DNA of 64,000 nt, from positions 186,001 through 250,000 of the forward strand of contig JADNYJ010000011.1 of the NCBI GenBank assembly GCA_015501075.1, given 5' to 3'. The position numbers and the translations under genes were made by a program. This document shows, in pieces, positions 46,815 through 57,632 of this stretch. The stretch is from Gymnopilus junonius (taxonomy: Eukaryota; Basidiomycota; Agaricomycetes; Agaricales; Galerinaceae). How positions within the stretch are numbered: position 1 is the first letter of the stretch; each line of letters opens with the position of its first letter. The notes beneath the pieces are model-generated. The model did no database searches. It saw only the letters and a program-made list of their open reading frames with translations, and was not told the DNA's origin.

Positions 46815-47507
46815 ATGCTTCGCACTGCGCCAATCCGATTCATTAATGCGCCTGTGGGTCGTCGTTCAGTAGCATATGACCACAGAGCCATTTCTGATGG
46901 TCATAAAGCCACAGAGCATCGGAGAAAACCAGCAAGGGGCGGTCAGAATCTATCAGATCGATACATACGCCTGGAAAAGTCTGTGCGTCAAAAAGAGGTT
47001 TTTAGCAACAAGCTCGAGCAGATACAACCGTCTCTTGCTCAAGTCGTCAGCCAGTCCTCTGCTGGTGGATTAAAGCCGCATCAAAAACCTCTGCAATTTT
47101 TTCATGGTTTCCAGATCCCGGAGGAGCCCAAACCTCCAGCGGACGATGGTATGTCTTCCTTATAATTTCCTTATAATCTGTTGTATAGCGGAAATGACGT
47201 GTTATATTGAAGAATGCTGCATGTCTGGTTGTGCCGTCTGTGTATATGACCTCTACGAAGAGTCCCTTGAGGCTACGAGAAGGCGGTCGCAAACTTAAGG
47301 TCCTCTTTATACGGGCTTGGCATACCAGAATACGAGTGGCCTGCTTCTATTCAACTCAAGGCGTCGTCACCGAACCAATCTGGTCCGTCGGACTTGGAGA
47401 AAAGGAAAGATACCATCCTGAGCGCGTTTGAAGAAATGGAACGGTCCCTAGCTCTGAAAAGGCAGGCAGAGGTGAAGGCAGAGTCCAGAGACGGATCACC
47501 GAGTTAG
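46815..47507 (+). CDS. Oxidoreductase-like domain protein, one frameshift
   Basis: Two exons, about 210 residues. The N-terminus MLRTAPIRFINAPVGRRS is basic and lacks acidic residues, consistent with a mitochondrial targeting sequence. The C-terminal half carries the short oxidoreductase-like domain: ECCMSGCAVCVYDLYEESL, then YEKAVANLRSSLYGLGIPE and YEWPASI. The four-Cys signature is the diagnostic element; related proteins are small and mitochondrial, with no firmly known reaction. A one-base deletion near 47,274 breaks the frame exactly between ESLEA and YEKAV; adding one T to the local run restores it. The intron at about 47,150-47,189 joins PPADD to the domain. Either an assembly error or a very recent null allele. 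Confidence 0.75.
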
Positions 47508-50500
47508 TTTGTATACCTGATATCTCTACGTACTCCAGTGGAAACTAATCAAGTAGATTACATAGAAATGCATCGAATAGATTCCAAAATTGCAACTATG
47601 AAAAACGCAAAGCGCAATCAAGTTACTGAAAGGATGAAAGAAGCTCCTCGGGAAACCTTCTTACAGGAATTATACCAAAGCCTCAGATGGGTTCTGTTCA
47701 GCAGTCGGTAAAGGCATTTACATACCAAGGTATGCGTTTTGAGTTAATTTAAGGATATTAAGTATACAAAGCTAATGCTGCATTTAAATTTTAAAGCCGC
47801 TTCATTATGCTTTTACTACCTGGGCTTCTCTCCGATGGCCTGCTTGAGAGTCTCGAACGTTGTCCCGCCGTAGCAGGCCACCAGGTTTGATGCTCTTTGA
47901 AGTCTTTTTCTCCGGGTATTGAGTCAAAGCCTTGCAAGAATATCTCATAGCGGCACGACCCCCCTCGAAGGGCACCCTCATTCGCGCCATTCACAGGTTC
48001 TGGACCACGACCCAGGTATCTCCTGATCACCCGCTAGCAATCGCCCATTCTCTTCATGTACAACGTCCTTTCCCAACCACAGAATAGCGAAAATTGCGGC
48101 AACTGATGTCCAAATCGAGGGTCACAATTGTTAGACCAGAACTGAAGGCAAACGAATACCTCCAAATGATGCCTGTACCAATGCCTTTGCTGACTTCAAT
48201 TTCGTTGGATATTGGCACACCCCAGTTGATGGGCGTAATATTGGCATAACTGGCTGTCAGGAAGCATTAATGATCCCTCTTTCACCGCTTTGATATCTTC
48301 GCCGATGGTAGTCGATATCATCTTGAATATCAGGATACTTGATGCTCGTAGGCCAGAATGACCTGACCATTCAACAATTCATGGGCTAACCGTTCCATAG
48401 GGCAATCAAATCTGACATACCACACCAACAACACGCTCTAACCCACAACCTCAAGTTCGCCTATATCCCTACATGGGTCCTTGTCGTCACTCCGCGTCCT
48501 GCAGGTTACAATGTAGATGGTTGTAGGGCATTATACCCAACCCCGGGAAAGCCCAATTTCGCCCCATCAAAACAAATCGTCAAGTGCATACTTCTTATGC
48601 TCAATGCCTTTCTTCAGGCGCATACACTTCAAAACCTGGTCTCCGTCAATGTTGGCCCCGATCTTTCCTCCTACGCCCTTGGCGCATTTACCCTCCTGGA
48701 CGAATATGTGGTGGTTATCAAAAGGTTGAGCTGGTTGTCGACGACTCGGAAAATCGTCCTTAACAATCAGCCTGCAAGTTCAAGGGCCATCAGCGAAAAG
48801 AACAAGTATTAGGCTCCTAGCTGCTAGGCGGTGTGTTCGAGTGTCCACGTTGTAATGTAGGCGGGCTGCAGTGGGATGATACTCCTCCAAGGAAGGCTTA
48901 ATTCCGCCCCATCACCTCAAGCCAATTCGCCTCTCCACACAAGGCCATCATCACCCAAAGCCCGAAGATCGTCAAGGACGCGCTTCTTGTGATCCAGTTC
49001 AAAATCTGGATCCCCTTCTATCTTTCCCTGATCTTCCCACACCCCCTTAGCCAAGATATGCGGTGGCCCCACTCTCGAGCAAGCTCCTATAACCGGTGGA
49101 GTAGGCCGTTCTGCCTCGGATCTGGGAAGCTGAAGCTCGGAGACGGGTCGAGCAGCCACGCAGTGTAGCGTTACGGGCAAGGAGGGATATGTTCGTCATA
49201 GGACCGCGTCGGGCTACATACGGACATGCTGTGCAACCTACAGAATCTAATCTAGTCAGGACTAAGTCTGCTCGGGCCAGAGTCCACTACTACACCGAGT
49301 GAGCTAATCGTCGACTGCCGCAACTTCGTCCTTTCGACGCACGGAATAAGCCCAGCGATTTGACTTCCTAAACTGCTGGTCGGGTGATGAGGTACTTGAA
49401 GCCGGGTGACGCAACTACCCTCTTCATCTTCCTGAGGCTGATCAGCATTGTCATCCTGGGTGTGGATTTGGGAAGGAGTGCCCTTGAATGCTCAACAGTA
49501 GAGTCATCTCAGGCTGCGTAATTGACTTTTCTGTGCCTGAAGCTAGGTTTGACGAAGACGAAGACCCATCCACTATCCACACTCTTTAAGGTGCAATGAG
49601 AAAATCCCTAACATTCGACGGCGCTTCTCCACTTACCGAAAGCCTTATCCCGCCGTCGGTAGAATGATTTCCTTTCCTTCCAACCGAAACCCACAATCTG
49701 CAAACACTCCCTGTCAACCTCCTCCCAACCCCGAGAAAAATCATCTGCGGCCACAAATAAACACTCTCTGACGCGTAGGGTGGGTAGTGAGCCATGATGA
49801 TGGCGATAAGCTGCAATCCAGCCAGATTCCAACAAGGATCCGCAGAACATAAGACGATACGACGAAAGTCAGCGAGGACAGTGCAGCATATCCCACCGCT
49901 TCCCATTCCCCTCACCCTCTCTTCACCTACCAGAACCAGATCACACACCCCATGCAAAGGTATGCCAGCATAAGGTATCCCCACCTGAAACTTCACCCTC
50001 AGCTGTAAAGTCAACGTACACCACCTGATACCGCTCATATCAGGTAGCACAGCGACCATGCATAGGCCTCGGATACGAAGGATCAGAGGTCCTAGGCTAA
50101 ACAGAACTCGGGTGTTAGGGTACATGAGAGGCGGAGATGCCTGGAAGGACGCGCAGCTGTCCTTGCAGGGAAGGCGAGGCTGGTCATCATCCTGGCTATG
50201 GCTTCTGGAAGGATCCCCTCTGATATTGTTCTTTAGATTCAGGCGGAATAAGGGAAGCTACGTTAGCAGATTAAAGACTCGTCCCATCCGTGCCATACAT
50301 GTCTGTGGCATTGGCCATCTCAACCTCGAGATGATAGTGGGAGCACCAACATCAACCGCCCTCCAAATCCAGACCCCTCTCAATGAACCAGTCTCTGACA
50401 CGTAGTGATCTGCAAGGCCTCTTGGTGCCTCTTCAGGCGATAGCTTCGCGCAGCATGTTCTTGCCAGTGGAAGGCGGCTATGTGTAGCCTCCAAAGGTTG

Positions 50501-50882
50501 GCGGACGGGGCGAAATGTTCAATAATTAATATTGTGCTCTCGATGAAGCTTGCAAATTTGCAATGGAATACGTTAGAGGACACGAAGAAAAGCGCGTTCA
50601 GGGCATCCTGACCCTCTTTCCCCGTCGTAGTTCAATTATTTACTACAACAAAACTGCGCACCCATTGTTTCACAATGTATGCTACACTGTATACCTACCC
50701 ACATAGAAAGTGTCAGTATGTCGGTGCAAATGGCAACATATAAGCGCATATTTTCATGAAAAAAGAAGTACATGAGACATGTTCATACGCTACACCAATG
50801 CAAGTATGGACATACACCATACCATGATCGACACTCAACTCGCGCGTCCCACAGCCTACCCATAATAAATGCAAGAAAACAT
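47508..50882. other. Gene-poor region with degenerate duplicated fragments
   Basis: No intact gene recognised. Two minus-strand fragments near 48,500-48,730 and 48,850-49,180 share a similar order of residues and are listed separately. A 179-codon minus-strand ORF at 49586-50125 (MYPNTRVLFSLGPLILRIRG start) is long for this region but shows no known motif. Confidence 0.35.
48500..49180 (-). repeat. Two degenerate copies of a protein-like fragment
   Basis: In the copy at 48,917-49,100 the minus strand reads AKGVWEDQGKIEGD, then ELDHKKRVLDDLRALG and VWRGELA. In the copy at 48,540-48,720 it reads CAKGVGGKIGANIDGDQVL, then GIEHKKYALDDLF, followed by stops. The shared order K-G-V, G-K-I, G-D, H-K-K, L-D-D-L suggests a duplicated coding fragment, both copies now broken. 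Family unknown. Confidence 0.35.
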
Positions 50883-51637
50883 TTAAGCAGCAGTGATGGG
50901 ACGGTGTGCGATGAAGGTGGAGCGGTACTTGGAGACCCTGTGGGGAAGGGGGAACTTGAGATCGGGGGTGAGGAGCTGCTTGATGTAGGGGCGGCGGATA
51001 TCCTCGGTCTTCTCGATCTCAACCACGCGGAGGATCTAGATTCGAAGCAATGAGTACTGAGCGGGTACGAAATAAGGCGACCGAAGGCGTACGTGGATGG
51101 AGCGGAAGCGGGCACGGTGACGAGCAGCCATGTCCTGGTACAAGCTCTTGACCGCATCCGCACGGGACAGGTCACGGAACTCCTTGTACATGTTGTGGGT
51201 ACCTGACCGCGAGTCGTAGCGGAGCCAGATACCGAAGTTCTTGACCTTCAAGGGCTTCTTCTCATGGATCTAGAAGTTCACGTTGCGATGGGGAAAAAAA
51301 CAGCACGAAGCAAACAACAAGTGAAGGATTCGGCCTAAAGTCAGCAAACCCATTCCGCCTGCCTCTTGAGGGCTGCAAGGGCACATGTGAGATAATACAT
51401 ACAACGTTGACACCAATGATCTCGCCACTGGCTTTCTTGACCTTTTTCAGTTGCCTGAGACATCGTAAGCACTTGAAGGAAAGCACTGAATGTCATGTCG
51501 CACCTAAGGAAGTACCAGAAACGGGACTTTGCAACGACCTCATTGGGCGCAAAGATGCGCATGCGGTAAATTTTGGGAGTGGGGTCCGATTCCGTGGGCA
51601 GATGGCGGCCGACGACTTGATATTCTTGGAAGCCCAT
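50883..51637 (-). CDS. rpl20: Ribosomal protein eL20 (L18a)
   Basis: Four exons give about 175 residues, the normal eL20 length. Start [19 protein letters not shown] at 51637, then [108 protein letters not shown] and the end [15 protein letters not shown]. eL20 is a structural protein of the large ribosomal subunit. Introns are long for the protein size, as usual in fungal ribosomal protein genes. The plus-strand ORFs overlapping the gene are shadows. Strong, unambiguous match by eye. Confidence 0.95.
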
Positions 51638-51984
51638 TCTATTGTCGAAAATCAAATGGTCAGCGTCCTTTCATCCTCTGCAAAACAGACACCCGAAAAC
51701 TGATCGTCATCTTGACCCTCATCCAGCTACTCCAAAGCCCATCCACCCAAAATCCAGCATTTCTCGTTCCAAAAATGGTGCTGGAGGAAATGTACGATGT
51801 TCCCGATACTCAAATAACATGATTATGGACTCACGTTGACGGAGGGGATGCTTTCTTGAGGGTTGACGACGGTCGGCGATGTCTCTGTGGACGAGAACAA
51901 CAGTGTTTGGGACTGTTGTGCCACCATTGATGCCATACCGGCAATTCGGCATCCCGCTAATACCCATTGAGAAGACAGGTCTTG
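51638..51984. promoter_or_regulatory. Upstream region of the eL20 gene
   Basis: Promoter and 5' UTR side of eL20. No coding exon assigned. Minus-strand open sequence at 51,719-52,048 lacks motifs. Confidence 0.35.
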
Positions 51985-52620
51985 TTATGATACTGTTAGT
52001 AACACCGAATAAATAACATGTTAGTAACACGTTAATAACATATCTCACAAGGTGGGGTCAAAAAATCAAAGTGATTTACTGTTAGATATTCCGGTAAACC
52101 TGTGGCCAGTTGCAGAAAGTAGCTGGACTTGAATGAAGGAAGTCCTCGAAAGCAAAATTTTACCCCCTCATCTCACTGCAATAATGCTTTCAGAAGCTCA
52201 AGAAAAATCCCTCCTTGATATTTGCAAATTGTTCATTAACTCTGGCGACAATGTTAATTTGGTTCATCTACTCGAGGAAGTCAACTCTACGATATCAGAC
52301 CGGGACAGTCAGGAATGGAAATCCTGGACCAAACACATGGAACGGCTCAACGAGGCATGGGTTCAGATCATGAAGGAGGGCCAGCGGAATCTGCAAGAAA
52401 GTCAGTAAACCAGGCGAGTGGAGCATCGAGAGCTTCCTGAGCAGTGGCTCGAGTATCTAACGTGTTAGTAACATGTTAGATATTAATTTTCGTGTTAGTA
52501 ACTCTGTGAGATTCGTGTTACGTAATGGGAATAAGTCACAGTTATTAACATGGATATCTAACGTCACAGGAACTCCCGATAATATCTCACGTTGGTAACA
52601 GCGCGAAATAATATCTAACC
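51985..52620. repeat. Clustered palindromic GTTAGTAAC and ATATCTAAC repeats flanking a small ORF
   Basis: GTTAGTAAC-type words occur at about 51,994, 52,020, 52,464 and 52,492, with GTTAATAACA at 52,031, GTTATTAACA at 52,541 and GTTGGTAACA near 52,591. ATATCTAAC or its reverse complement GTTAGATAT occurs at about 52,081, 52,475, 52,554 and 52,610. ATATCTCAC or GTGAGAT occurs near 52,040, 52,507 and 52,582. The words lie on both sides of a 91-codon ORF, in both orientations, and are rare elsewhere in the window. This is the look of subterminal binding sites of a small mobile element or of an operator array. Confidence 0.45.
52133..52408 (+). CDS. Small helical protein, unknown
   Basis: A single uninterrupted 91-codon frame starting MKEVLESKILPPHLTAIMLS. 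The composition is typical of a soluble helical protein: EAQEKSLLDICKLFI, VNLVHLLEEVNSTI, EWKSWTKHMERLNEAW. No named domain. It is enclosed by the palindromic repeat cluster, and the frame is open upstream of the ATG. It may be the residue of a larger element protein or a small gene of a non-autonomous element. No intron or upstream exon is evident. Confidence 0.3.
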   Translation: MKEVLESKILPPHLTAIMLSEAQEKSLLDICKLFINSGDNVNLVHLLEEVNSTISDRDSQEWKSWTKHMERLNEAWVQIMKEGQRNLQESQ

Positions 52621-53176
52621 CTGCCGTATCTGGGATATTTCGCTACGTGGGTATACGGTGCAAATGGTACAGAGCATGAGGACAACAGGGAGTCCTACTT
52701 CTGGAACACGGAGCAGACAGGAGGGAAAATGTAAAACAGAACACTTCATTTGCAAACACAGAAATTGTTGGGTTTAGCCGTGGACCCTGCTAAACATAGC
52801 ATCCCGAAAAGGCGCAAAAAAGTACTACTACTATGATTTGTAAACTCTCCCAAAATTTAGACTGTTAAATACAACCGTTGAACAGCAATGAACAAAAGAC
52901 CCATCTCTGCAGCAGAGCATAGAAAATAAGTATTCATACAGGATTGACTGGCCTCAGGAACAAGTGAAATGTGGCAGATAGGTAGTTAAGATGCATATAC
53001 TGAAGTCCTAAATGAATATTAAAGTATAACATGTGTGGGGATATATAAGACTCTCATCCATCCGTTAAGTCCAAAGAATTATTCCCCCCATACCCTATCC
53101 TATCCCATTATAGTACTGAGTGCTATTTACATAGTTAATAATAATTATCATTAGCCTAGAGATAGGAGAAAAACGA
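52621..53176. other. Intergenic, AT-rich, no gene seen
   Basis: Separates the repeat cluster from the 3' end of the phosphate-transporter gene. Confidence 0.4.
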
Positions 53177-56100
53177 TTAACGCTTTTCCATCTTGTGTAA
53201 TCTAGCTTTCCGTTCGCGAATCTCTTCCTCAAACAACAAGTCAGGATCGCACCCTTTAACTTCTGGTAAAAGGAGTGTAAATACTGGGAGAAAGAATACA
53301 CGAATCAATTTTCTGAAGGAGAAAAGGAAATGAAGAAATGAAAATACCTGCGCCCACAATGCAACATCCAAAGAAGACTAAGGGCGATAACGATAATAAG
53401 TAAATCTCAGATGAAAATTAAATGAAGTAGTTGATCATATCCCACTTACTCCATAGAACTGCAGGAGTTCCGATGCGTTCACTGAGTGTGTTAAATGCCA
53501 GAGTGGAAATAATTGCGCCTGCTTTTCCCGACGCAGGCTTGCATAGATGTCAAAAAGAGCCTAGGGCTCCTTCATTTTCATCATTTGTTGCAGGCATCCA
53601 TGCAAGCTCTTTCTCCTCTACTGTTGCTTCATCAATTAGACCACCTGGAGCAAATTCAGATGTGAACCGTTCCCATGTCTCTGCTGCTCCTTTGAAGAAA
53701 GCAATCAAAAGATTGCGAAAGTGGGGAAGTGTTGGAATAAGATCCTGTATCTTCTTTACAACATCTGCATTCTGCCATTCCTCACCATCAAGGGTGGCTG
53801 ATTTATAATCTGCATCCTTGCTGATCAGGATATCAGGATTCTCAATGATCTTCTGCATATGCTTATAGACACGGGAATGAAGTGGGCCCAAGTCAAGCAT
53901 GTTCTGCTGCTTGTCCTGAGAAGCACGAATAGTTTTCATATATGGATATGAAACAGCCTCTGCATAGATTGCAAGAACAGCAAGCTCAGTTGTTGTTGAA
54001 GAACAATCAAGTGCTTTTTTGAGATTTGTTTCCATGTGATTTAGTGTCGAAATCTTCTTATTGACACGGAGACTTTCAAGGAAGTCCTTGAAATTATCGG
54101 AGTGGAGAACAAGTGCTGCTGCTGCATCACAGTAGGACTGAAACCAGTTGTTGGATGTATCAGGGAATGTGAAAGGAGTTCCGATATGTTCCCACCACCA
54201 AAAATGAAAGAGATCATGATGGCCTAATTTATCATTCTTGTGATTAAAGATTGCACCAGCAATTTCTGCAGTTTTGATAGCACCACAAGTAGACTTGTGG
54301 AATGCATGTTCTTGAGCTGGTGTCAGAGTATCACCTTGCACAATGAAAGCCTCTCGCTCCTGCACAACTGGATCATTATCGCGGTTTGCAAGAAGGACAG
54401 GACACTGTATTTCTTCACTCTCATTCTCATCCCACCATTGTGCCATTGCTAGATATCCTCCTTGAACTGTGTTTAGATCCTTGTGACAACCACAGCCTGC
54501 CCAGATGAAAAGCCGTAAAATCTGCTTTTCTTCCATAGAGAGCTCTTCAAATGCTTCCTTTCCTAGCTCAGCTATTGCCTCTTCAATCATAGCTGCCTTC
54601 CTTTCAGCCTTCTTGACATCAGATAGGTTGTTCCATTTATTCTGACCACCAGCCTTTTTGATCATTTTCTCCTCTGCTTTCTTGAAATATGCCAAAACTT
54701 CCTCCATCAACATCTCTAACATTTTTTCTTCTCCAAGATTCTGATCAACAGCCCAAGCCTTTAGTTCTTCAAGCATTCTGGCATCCTTTTTTTCCTTCGC
54801 ACAGTGATCTGTATTCATTCCAGTAAGTTTGATCAAAAGATCAACATATTTGACCAGACTGCCAGAGCGCTTTCCAAATGGACTCTCATTGTAGACCTGG
54901 ATAATTTTCTTGAGAGCTTTTTCCCAGTCTGCAATAGCCTCCTCACTAGTACCATCCCGTGAGGATTGGATTCCAAAAGTTCGGGTGACCCGTTGTTTGG
55001 CATTGCTTTCTGGTGATGCATAATCCTCGGCAAGATAATGGACATGGCAAGCATTGTAGTTGACACTCCGATGGCTTGTTCCATCAGCACTGAAGGTCAT
55101 GCTCTCTGCATTCTTCATCTCATATCCAAGCTGAATCTGTGCAGCAAAGTATCCCTCATGAAGAATACACTAATGGATGGACGACTGATGGTACCAACAG
55201 TGGTAATTCCAGCAGACTTCAGAACTGTGGAAATAACCTCACTGATGTAATTTCATGAGCAGCCAGCTTTAACAAGCAAACGAACAACATTGCAAGTTTC
55301 TTCTGTAAAAATGCCCTTGCTCATCAAATGGTGAACAGATCTTGTTGTACAATCTTTGCCTTCATGGTTGCAATGGCATGTTCTTTTGCTTCTTTAGAGT
55401 GTGCAACATTCTTGCACAATTTAGATGCATTTTGACGCAAGGCCTTGAAGTCTTCATTGGAAGCCATAAGTTTAGACTGCATTTTCTCAAGCTGCGATGT
55501 CCATCGGGTCATAGATTTAGAGAGGTCACTTTGAAGGCCCTCATTTTCCTTCTTGAGCATTTCAAGAGCCTGAGCTGACTGCTGTGATCCTGTAAGATAC
55601 TGGCGAGCAGCTTCCTCTTCAGCCTTCTTGAGAATTTCAACCTGTTCTGCCAATTGAGCTACTTTATTTTGCCCTCGTTTTGTCATTTGACGCTGCATGC
55701 AGAGCTCATGATATGTGTCCTTGTGCTTTTGTTTCCAATTGGCAGAATCGCCTTTGGATATTTGCAGCTTCTCATTGGCTTTCTCCAGATTAAGCTGCAG
55801 TTTGCGACATTCTTTGTCTTTCTCAGTGAGCAGCTGCTCCAGCTCTTCAATGCGCAAGTTTGCCATTTGGAGTTTATTTATGAGAGTATCCATTTCCATC
55901 CCAGAATCCAATATAGCCTTTGCTTCAGCCATAGTTTCTCAGCCTTTTGCAGCAGCAGCAGCCAGCTGTTTCAGCTTTGCTGATTTGGGCATGATAGTGA
56001 TAGAAAATTCTGCCCAAATATGGTAAGTAAATAGATTATATAGTGTAGCTTATTAAATTAATACCTTTGATTTGGTTGATATTGCTGCTAGAAAGTAGTT

Positions 56101-57632
56101 TCACAGCTAAGTCAGAGAGTATCTATGACTTTTTTGAATTTAAAAGGGTGATCTAGAGACAGTTCATGACTTACAGTGCTATTGGCTATGCTTTTTAATC
56201 TAAAAAGATGAAAAAAGCGGTGAGATAGGGTGTATTTCTGAGAATATGCTGGTTGTGATGGTGGTAGAGGTCTAAAAGGCACTCCAACAACAAGGAAACA
56301 CCTTTTCTGCAGTATTTCCGCCATGCAAGGCCACCATGCACACGCCATGCACCTACCATGAGCCGCGCATCCTAATTCGGATTAAGATCAGTGGCTGTGC
56401 AGCGCCTATTTTGCAGGCTCTGACTTGCGAATGCTGCAACTCTATAACGAGAGCTAATTGAGACTAGCTTTGCAGGAACGAAATAGTCAGTTTTTATTTC
56501 TTCTTTAATCTACACGATTAGAATTCTAATTAATGCCCTCTAACCATGTTAAAGTACGTATTTTGGGGTCTATCTTGGGATGAAGGACAAAAATTAAAAA
56601 ATGGTCATGTAAATCGATTCAGAATTAAATTTAAAGCAAAATACATCTACCAACCATGTTACCAACTGTTGTGGTTGATGAGCTGCAGTCTAATCATTCT
56701 AGAGGCTCATATTTGGCAGGCAATTATGACTGATTTCGCATTTATTAGCCCAGTATTAAATTTCATTTACTTAAAATACTGTCAATGCATGCATTTACAT
56801 CACATTTCTAAATACCACACTTTAAATTTTTCGAATCAGTGGTGCGGAAGGCGCAAACGCGATGTCTCAAGAAATTGGTGGTGTCACGTGGTGACATGGC
56901 ATGTGACTGGGCCGGGTGGTTACCGAGGATTGTGCACCACCAATTTGGGCTTATTGAACCAGTAGGCGTGGTAATACATAAGATAGTGGCCACAATAACG
57001 AGAATGAGCTCTTTGCCATCTTTTTTGAAGCATTAGGATTATAAAACGCAAGGAAAAGGGATACAAACTCACAAACAGCTTTACGTCCCAAAGAATCGGC
57101 TAGATAGCCTTTATTGATGTAAATTGAATCAGTATCTGATGACGTCAATTCTAACCGATAACCACGTACCGAATAAGAACTGCCCTATTACACTTCCAAT
57201 ATTGGCACTTGCCTTGACGAATCCTTCCAGATTAGCTGGGAGATTCCCTCCTCCATAGAGGCGGTATTGGAGCATTATCGTCACAGGCTAAACAAAAAGA
57301 ATTCATCAATATTTCTTCAATGAGCTCGAAAGTAAACAAACGTTGATAATAAACAAATCATAGGCTACACTCCCAAGTTAGTCAGGAGTAACGGTCATTA
57401 AAAACATACCCACCATCTAGAAAGAACCCAACCTGCCAAATTATAGCATCGGCTATTCAAAATTTCAGAGGCACGCGAGCGGACATACCCCAGCAATGGT
57501 CAGTAACTTGAGTTCAGCCCTGGTTAAGAAGAAAGCTGGTCGGCCATCGTTCTTCTCGAAGTCATCCAGTGCTGATCGATGTTGATTGGTCGGCGACGGT
57601 TCTGGTTTGGCTCCAACAAGCTCTTGGGCCAT
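53177..57632 (-). pseudogene. Phosphate transporter (MFS, PHO84-like), middle replaced by a transposon
   Basis: The 5' part is a clear proton-phosphate symporter: MAQELVGAKPEPSPTNQHRS, then RAELKLLTIAG, VGFFLDA-YDLFIIN across a small intron, VTIMLQYRLYGGGNLPANLE, FVKASANIGSVIGQFLFG, YLADSLGRKAV and ILVIVATILCITTPTGSISPN. Sequence past about 56,935 no longer matches. The 3' part resumes at about 53,549 with KPASGKAGAIISTLAFN, GTPAVLW-IFFGCCIVGA-VFTLLLPEVKG across two perfect-phase introns, and ends EEEIRERKARLHKMEKR. The central portion, about half of the usual 12 helices, is missing and a decayed transposon gene occupies the gap. Start at 57630-57632. Not able to make a full transporter. Confidence 0.8.
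53550..55992 (-). pseudogene. Decayed Agaricomycete transposon protein
   Basis: The start MPKSAKLKQLAAAAAKG is followed by an in-frame TGA (55939-55941), then a 200-residue coiled coil (LRIEELEQLLTEKDKE, EQVEILKKAEEEAARQ). After a frame change come LVKAGCS, another in-frame TGA (55253-55255), NYISEVISTVLKSAG and HEGYFAAQIQLGYEM, then a 522-codon open frame with SADGTSHRSVNYNACH, GCGCHKDLNTVQGGYLAMA, AGAIFNHKNDKLGHHDLFH, and LARYAEAVSYPY-like IYAEAVSYPYM. It stops after NEGALGSF, where relatives continue with a further helical part and a Cys-rich end. This matches a very common mushroom transposon-associated family whose catalytic mechanism I cannot state. Truncated, with two TGA stops and at least two frame breaks. 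Confidence 0.65.

Noticed and set aside
49586..50125. 179-codon minus-strand ORF as a gene.
   Set aside because: Hydrophobic but without a recognisable motif or helix pattern, in a region of broken fragments; open frames on the other strand overlap it. Kept only as a note.
4035..55941. Reading the in-frame TGA codons as recoded amino acids (selenocysteine or Trp).
   Set aside because: They occur only in repeat-derived genes that also have frame breaks, while intact host genes in the window use ordinary stops. CpG decay explains them.
53550..55992. Clean transposon insertion into the phosphate transporter.
   Set aside because: The transposon gene is truncated at the junction, no terminal repeats or target duplication are seen, and the transporter lacks its middle. 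A deletion or rearrangement fits better.
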